In this document: positions 57,700 to 64,000 of the stretch, one piece after another
How positions within the stretch are numbered: the stretch's first letter is position 1
How the letters are laid out: each line of letters starts with the position of its first letter
Source of the DNA: Adiantum capillus-veneris
Lineage: Eukaryota; Streptophyta; Polypodiopsida; Polypodiales; Pteridaceae
Direction: 5' to 3'
NCBI GenBank assembly: GCA_014529385.2
Contig: CM043960.1
Coordinates: 73,051,910-73,115,909 of the forward strand
Length of the DNA stretch: 64,000 nucleotides
The notes under the pieces: model-generated
Database searches by the model: none
The model's input: the letters and a program-made list of their open reading frames with translations, nothing else
What the model was told of the DNA's origin: nothing
Program-made: the position numbers and the translations under genes

Positions 57700-58075
57700 C
57701 AACAAAAATTAGCCTTATCTAATTTTTTGAATAGATTCCAAGATGTATTTATCGATGACATCCTATGGAGTTACCTCTAAAATGAGGGCATGATGACCAT
57801 ACAATAGAGATTCTACTTGGGGGCTCACCGCCTAATAAACCTCCTTATAGAGTTTCTCAAGCTCAACAAGAGGATATTATGAGGCAACTGCATGAGCTGG
57901 TAGACACGGGGATGGTGAGGCCTAGCTCCTCTCCCTTTTGTTCATCAATCCTACCTGTACAAAAGAAAGTTGACACATATCTTCGACTATAGAGCACCAA
58001 ATTGGATCACTATCAGAAACAAATTTCTTGTACTGCCGGTAGAAAATCTATTTGACAAGCTACAAGTGTTGGGGT
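57700..58075 (+). pseudogene. Gypsy-3 reverse transcriptase, truncated
   Basis: LSNFLNRFQDVFIDDI, then in shifted frames DHTIEILLGGSPPNKPPYRV, SQAQQEDIMRQLHELVDTGM, VRPSSSPFCSSILPVQKK, and after a short deletion that removes the usual KDGTYRMC part, NWITIRNKFLVLPVENLFDK, LQ. It stops at about 58063 before the palm; no FxDD, RNase H or integrase follows. Confidence 0.9.
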
Positions 58076-59659
58076 GGTAAAGCCCAATATGCTGTACCTG
58101 AGTGCTGGGCGCTGTCAGGCATTTTTTGGGTGAAAATAAAGTCACTGAAGTATGCTAAAAAGCTTTCCCACTAGCCTCGAGTACATATGTGTACATAGTT
58201 TTTTGAGTCTCAAGAGTGCTCTTGTAAAAATTCATGTACAAAGGCTTGGTTCTGCTAAGTTGGTTACTGGAGTTTATGGTTGGTTGAACTTTCAAAAGAT
58301 GGTTTTTAATAAGCATTTTTAGTTGTACTTGATATCTTGTGAATCGGACTCATACATCATGAGTTACATGCATTTGAAGTAGCGGTTCCTTACTTAGAAA
58401 GTGGTTGTGAATGCATGCAAGGAAAGGCAAGAGGGACAATTTGATGGATTTAATTATAAAAGATGTGGTCAAGGATTTCTCGAGATAGCCGAAGTGATAA
58501 GCTCCGATCCGTGCTTTACAGCGTCGCATTTGGTGCTCGGAGTCATCCGCCATGCTTCCGCCAAGACGGTTAGATGTGGGGAGAAAAATAGGAAATTTGT
58601 GTGTTGAGGTGGGGAGGTAGGAGGATGGTGCCAAGTGGCAATGAATTAATCCCACATGGGGGGGAGCAAATGGAAAATAGGGGGTATAAGGGGGGAGTGG
58701 GTACCCCCTAAGGTTGAATCAAAGGGGTTAATGGAGATCTCTTGCCTTGCCCATGGGGGCTCGTGGACTTTGGGGAGGAAAGGGTGCCAATTCTCAATTC
58801 ACGCATGCTGCCCAGGTGCCTAGCCAAGGTTTTGGTCCCCTGGACACTTCCACCTACCCCTTTCCTTGGTCAAAAAGTGACAGACATGCCATTTTTTACC
58901 CAAATAAGGACCAAAATGAGCCACTTAAAAGGGTCCTACAAGGAGAGTCATGTCGGCTAAGAGGAGAGAGGAAATTCCTTGGGATAAGAGCCAACCCCCC
59001 CCCCCCCCCCCCTTTTTAATAGCTGCAATTCTTTGCACACCTTTTTTGCCTTACATAGACTTGGAGCTTTTGAGAGATACCCCATCTTCGAAAGCTTGTA
59101 ACTCTCTCGTCTGTTGTTGAAATTAAGCATATGGATACTCTATGGAGGTCTACACGACACAAGATTTGTCTTTATGGTCTCGGTTTTTAGTAATTTCTAT
59201 CATGGTTTGGGTTAGGAATGCTTCCTGCCCGACTTTACAGGCGTTTGACATAGGTGTTTTCTGCAGCTTTATGGTGTTCCTTTCCGATGGTGTGGTGTGT
59301 GCAAGGCTATAGAGGATCTCATTTCCTTCTTGTTTTCATGCTAACATAATTTTGGTGCCCACCACCGAAGAGCAAGCACTCTTATGATCCCATTTCTATG
59401 AATCATGTTTATTCTGTAGGCAGTGATTGTAAAGGGGATGTGGGTCCTCATGGACAATCGCCTATGTATGTGAAAATTGTGGACAACACTTGAGGAAGTC
59501 ATATAACTGTATTGAAACCTTTCTAGGGGCGTGAGGTTTTGTGAAGCCAAGCACTGGGGCCCGGGTTTCCCAGTGTGAGGTGGATTAAGTACTGGAGCGA
59601 TCCGTTGACATCCCTTGAGTTTTGAATGTCACATGTAAGTGTTTATGTGGAAATCAAAC
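58076..59659. other. No recognisable gene
   Basis: Contains G-rich sequence (58610-58720) and a poly-C tract at 58995-59012. Part of it may be LTR and leader of the gag that follows; there is no repeat partner in the window. ORFs at 58401-59019 are without domains. Confidence 0.45.
58995..59012. repeat. Poly-C tract (18)
   Basis: Uninterrupted C run followed by T5. Confidence 0.92.
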
Positions 59660-60390
59660 ATGGTGGACACGTTCCCACAATTACATGGATTGACTAATGA
59701 AAATGCACAGATGTTTATTGAGAAGTTGGAAATCAATTGCTTACTAAACAATATACCAAGCTATATTGTTGCGGCTGCTGCAATATAGCTTATAGGATGA
59801 GGCAAAAGTTTGTTTACACAATTTTGAGGAGTTGATGCAAGCACAAAATCCAAGGGTAATTTTGGATTACAATCGTGTGAAGCAAGCTTTCTTGGCACAA
59901 TATAGATCCATTGAAGTACCTGATGAAGTTTGACATGAAATTTTGGGGTACACTTAGAGGGCTAATCAAAGTGTTGATGATTTTTGTCATGCATGTCACC
60001 CGTTTATGGGATAAATGGGCCCAAGCTTTGGGAAATGAGATCCCTCCATCCATGTTAAAGAAGGACCGTTTTGTGGAAAACCTAAAAGAAATTATGAAGT
60101 TCAAAGTTGAGCTAAAAAGACCCGTCACCTTCAAGGAGGCAGTCGCCATTGCCAGAGAGAAAGAATAGAAAGCTCAAAGGCTTAATGAATACGGGAAAGC
60201 GGTCCCTCAGAAAAATAATGGTAGCCAAAAGGAGGAGAAGCAGGTAGAAGATGGAGGCCAAACTGTTCAAAGGGTTGCTAATACCAAATAGTTACAATGA
60301 GATATGCAAGACATGATGACCATGACGCAGGAATTACGACTTAGTGTTCTTGGTGGTGGAGGTGGTTGTGGTCGTGGACGTGGTAGATGA
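59660..60390 (+). pseudogene. Gag of a further Ty3/Gypsy family (Gypsy-5)
   Basis: Likely start MVDTFPQLHGLTNENAQMFI at 59660, then EKLEINCLLNNIPSYIVAAA, stop, and after frame changes DEAKVCLHNFEELMQAQNPR, NRVKQAFLAQYRSIE. The open piece 59911-60168 has RLWDKWAQALGNEIPPSMLK, KDRFVENLKEIMKFKVELKR, PVTFKEAVAIAREKE, then KAQRLNEYGKAVPQKNNG and a Gly/Arg tail GGGGGCGRGRGR near 60352-60388. This matches the architecture of Ty3/Gypsy gag (helical core, RxxRF-like end, basic tail). No zinc knuckle or pol follows. Confidence 0.8.
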
Positions 60391-60439
60391 ATGGCTCAGA
60401 CATGTGAAGCTCAGCCTAATGCAAATGCTGGTCGTGGAC

Positions 60440-61015
60440 AAGGTGGTTAGTTACTTATGAGACCAAAATGATACAATCCTTGTGGACCTAAACCAATGCC
60501 TAGCAAAGGGTGTTGTGCGAGAAAGTATTGCACCAGTCGCGGAAGAGCTTTGTCAATGCTTGCCTCTGTAGGTGGTTGTACTAGGAGAGAGCGAAGAAGA
60601 AGAATATATTTAACGGTGTGGGAAACTATCTCAAGATCCCTTAAAAATGTATTTGACTCTGTAGGTAGTGGGGAGGGGGGGAAGCATAGTTGTGTGTGCA
60701 TCAGATGCAGCAGACAAGGGGGGAAAGAGAGAGAGAAATGAAATGAAGTGTTATATTTATAGTCTTCAAAAGGAAAAAGTTACCTATGAGATCAAAATGA
60801 TACGACCTTGGTGGATCTAATACAATGTTTGGGTACAAAATAAAATGAGGTAAAGTGGAAGACTAAAGACGGCCCGGTTGAAATCATCATCCTCATCATC
60901 AATGCCTGAGGATGCTCGGTGTTGGGCATCATCTGAGAAAGTATTGCAACGGTCGTTGTAGAGTTTTGTCAATGTACGCCTTTGTAGGTGGTCGTGGTAG
61001 GAGAGAGAGATAGAT
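60440..61015. repeat. Imperfect direct duplication
   Basis: 60449-60590 (gttacttatgagaccaaaatgatac ... gagaaagtattgcaccagtcg ... ttgtcaatg ... gtaggtggttgtactaggagagag) aligns with 60779-61008 (gttacctatgagatcaaaatgatac ... gagaaagtattgcaacggtcg ... ttgtcaatg ... gtaggtggtcgtggtaggagagag). The second copy contains an extra block of about 90 bases with catcatcctcatcatc. Confidence 0.85.
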
Positions 61016-64000
61016 TGAACATTGGTGGTGGGACCCTGGAATATGCAGTATGTGGATGACGATAGGCATAAGCAATTTTGTTTAATTTTTTGATTTTTTC
61101 TTTCGGTATGTGATACTTCTAATGCCGAATACTTTTTATTGTTTTTGACAAGTATGGTTTCGAGATTCTTATCTTCACAATTGAGGAAAATTTCTTTCTA
61201 ACAGAGAAGTATGTAATGGAAATGGTATATTGTATTTATTGCAGTTGACAGGTGGAAAATGCATAGTTGCTCCATGGAATGTGCAAAGGATAGCAAATTC
61301 ATTATCATTGTATTATAAAGGAGCTCTTTGTGAGCTATAATCACTTTATGTCCAGGCGGACAATGTGTATTCATTTTTTAGCATTCAAAAATCTATAAGG
61401 AAATACATGCAAGAAGAAAATGCTCTCTCTTGCACGGGGGGAGATTGCACCCATTGCTTGTTTCTTTATTCTCCCCTCTCCTCTCTCCTCTCTCGCCATG
61501 CTGGTGTAGCACTCCGCTCTAGGAGGTGCACATGTACATGCTTTCTTGCTCTTTGTGTCTCTCTGTTCGCGTATAGCTTTGATTACGTGTTTGTGGATGT
61601 GCCAGGTATGCAGATCTGTCAATTTTATGGATTTTATTATGTTACTCTTGATGTTTGCAGGGCTCTTCATGCTCCCATTTGTAGCATGAAGTGGCAGTAG
61701 CTCATGCATAGGAAGCACCCCTTATGGGGATTTGGGGAGTGGGACGTGTGGGGCTGGTAGCTTACGAATCCGAAAACACTTTGAGGCAAAATTCAAAGGT
61801 TCTACATGGTAAAAGGGAAGCTTGCGACACATGGATTGTTCCTTACGAACCAACCAATAATGTGGGCAAATTTGAGCAGTTAGCTTGTGTCCACCTACGT
61901 TTCTCTCCTAAAATTAGGATCGAGCTCACGATTTGGTCCGTGCTCACCAAATATAGGGTCACAGAACTAGCCACCAAGCCCTCGTGGCTTTGCTTGTCAA
62001 ATGTTGTAGAAAAAAAAAACTAGATATTGGCCTTGGGAGTGTGGACACACATGAAAGAAATCACAAACACCCCCTAATTTGGCATAAAATGGGTGATGGA
62101 ATTGAGGTGGTGCTTAACCTTGGAATGTAAATCTTGGAGGCTCTATAGAAAGCTTGAGTAAGGAGTTTTAAGATGATACAACGAATGCAAGTGGATTGTA
62201 CAATCAAAAGAACTAATTTAAGATGGAAATTATGAAAAATAAACACGAAAATGTAACCTCCTCCTCATCGAATCACCAAAGGATAGTGGAGCATGCTCAT
62301 GCTCAAGTGGTGGTTAGAGAGTAGGATTATTATTAACTTAGAATGATAATGAAATAGAGATTCATGCAATCAATTAAGCTATTGATGATGATCCAAATAA
62401 AGAGATTAATAGGCCTGGGTGTGAACCATCGGCCCTCATACCACATGAAATCAATTGGCTATGGCCAAAATGATAGTGATCCGTTCATGGTGTAATTAGT
62501 ATGTTAATCAGAAGAGATTAGGGAGAGAGAGATTAACACTAAAACAAGTAGAAAAACATAAAGGTAGATTGATAACAAACTAAATGCAAATGCTGGTTAC
62601 AAACTGGGCACAAATGGTGGGGTAGTGATTAGGGTTCAAAGTGTATAGATAGGGATTCTTTTATAGGAATAGAAGGAGAGAATCTAGTGACATAAGTGAT
62701 GATGTCAAATATAAGCTTCTAGAGTAGAGAAGGTTTTCACTAGTTGCTGGTGTAGATGTGGTACACATCCCAACAACCCTCCTCGTGTGTGTCAAAGTAG
62801 CACCCCAAAGTACAAAGTGTCCTACCATATTAACAGGAGGGTGAAAGAATCAAACGTCTCTCCTAATTAATTGAATAGTAGGAGTAGACCAAACAAAACA
62901 CCTCCCTAGAGAGTAGTAGTCAACTAGGTGGTAGGTCAAAATGATGCTTTCAAAAGGGTTCCTCCAATGCCAGAGTGTCAAAGGTGCAAGCTTATTTTAA
63001 ATCTTTGAATATTTTGTCGTTGATTTTGTTGTCAATAACAATTGCAAAGTGTTGGATGCTCTTCCTCCCCTCAAAGTTGTGAGAAAATCATCAAAGTGAG
63101 TGAATTCCCATGGTGGCATGGAAAACAAATCAAAATTCCTATCTGCTTTTTCTTTGTCATTTTCTTTGTCATAGCTTGAATCTCCTTATTCTTGTTCTTG
63201 ATGAGCTCCTTGGGTTGAGCTAGTTCCCCCATGTGTGTGGAAAAGGGTCACGAATGGTGGTACATACAAACCAAGTAGAGAAATTAGGTTCATGTGCAGA
63301 GTGTTTTTGCCTATACATGAGGAGGATCTTACCACTTAGTGTCATAGTGGCAGTGTCTAATCCTCCATGTTCTCAAGCATACAAGATTGTCTACAAGATG
63401 GAGAGCCAAGTAGCAAAATATAAAGGTAGCATTAGGAAAAGTTTGGACTCAATTTTGGTCCCTTTGGTGCTAGAGAGAGAATGTCATCCAACCAATAGAT
63501 TTTTGCCTATCGTAACGCTAGCTCTGATTTATTTCATTTCTATCTCAATTTTTTTTGTTTCTAGAAATGATGTTCTAATTGCTTTAAAAAGCTTGGAATA
63601 AAAGATACACCACGATTTGCGTGAATCATCCTTCTGCCCGGACAAAGGTAGGCCGAATGTGGCATAAATCACATTGAATGCAGGTGCACTTTTCTAAGTA
63701 AGAAAGTTTGCATACACCGAAGGTGCAACTCTCTTCCCAAAATTTTCTTTTCTATCTAAACTACAATGCCATTTTTCCTTGTCTTCTCTATGTTCCATCA
63801 CAAAGCTCGTAGAGAAAACAACAATGGAGAGCACACGAACTCATCAACCGTCTACATCTATCAAGGTATTGGAAATATTCAACAGCTTTGACTTGGACCA
63901 TGGCTGATGGCTATCCACTACAATAACCATTGGAAGTTGGGTTCTTCTATAGTAGACAAGAAGAAGAAAGCGGACGGGTAACATATTCGTCAATAGCTAC
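61016..64000. other. No recognisable gene (3 kb)
   Basis: ORFs of up to 122 codons (63233-63601) have no domain I recognise, and their composition does not differ from surrounding sequence. A CT-rich stretch lies at 61470-61500. Conserved splice-like phrases (ttgcag, gtatgc) occur but do not join into a coding model. Confidence 0.45.

Noticed and set aside
61016-61720. Spliced host exons near ttgcag sites
   Set aside because: Candidate exons do not join into a continuous reading frame or a recognisable protein.
63233-63601. 122-codon ORF as a host gene
   Set aside because: No recognisable domain or signal, unremarkable composition, no supporting neighbours.

Overview
This window is nuclear DNA of a land plant with a large, repeat-rich genome. 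The evidence is the content: decayed Ty3/Gypsy and Ty1/Copia retrotransposons on both strands, solo LTRs, long GA/CT/TA microsatellites, homopolymer G/C tracts and two large tandem arrays. A chromodomain-type Gypsy family and a Copia element primed by initiator-Met tRNA are typical of plants. I cannot fix the species; a fern or other non-angiosperm is a guess. I found no intact host gene, no tRNA or rRNA gene and no CRISPR array.

Layout. 1-4960: Gypsy-1 on the minus strand (protease end, RT, RNase H, integrase, chromodomain, 3' LTR), interrupted by a solo LTR (2839-3709, target duplication CCTAA). 4960-8540: an AT-rich block with a TATA-like promoter, eight to nine copies of a 152-bp hairpin-bearing tandem repeat, and a short ORF. 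8560-11282: Gypsy-2, the same family on the plus strand, rearranged: RT is split by an inverted gag piece, most of pol is lost, and the chromodomain end and LTR remain. 11283-16449: Copia-1, a structurally complete element with 279-bp LTRs (8 differences), GATAA target duplication, PBS, polypurine tract and one continuous gag-pol frame broken only by three stop codons. 16683-17075: RNase H remnant of another Gypsy. 17580-22370: a satellite of about 107-bp units around a palindrome centred on CTTAAG, organised in an 8-unit higher-order repeat, with diverged outliers to 25960.

26600-28030 holds a probable decayed gag/protease. 28545-29262 is microsatellite-dense, and 31955-32455 is a nested inverted repeat. 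33990-35941 is Copia-2, a truncated and decayed gag to integrase fragment. 36332-49690 is the most unusual region: nine head-to-tail copies of a unit of about 1.8 kb containing an LTR-like end, a tRNA-Met primer site, gag, a zinc knuckle and an aspartic protease, but no recognisable RT, RNase H or integrase. It resembles a non-autonomous GAG-only retroelement amplified as a macrosatellite. 53540-58075 is Gypsy-3 on the plus strand, split by a 2.57-kb LTR insertion (54097-56667) whose removal restores the gag frame. 59660-60390 is a gag of another Gypsy family. The remainder (49.7-53 kb, 58-59.6 kb, 61-64 kb) has no recognisable genes.

The elements show a history: old Gypsy copies were hit by later LTR insertions, solo LTRs formed by recombination, and decay proceeded partly by C-to-T type changes that turn Gln codons into stops. 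No element here appears able to move by itself.
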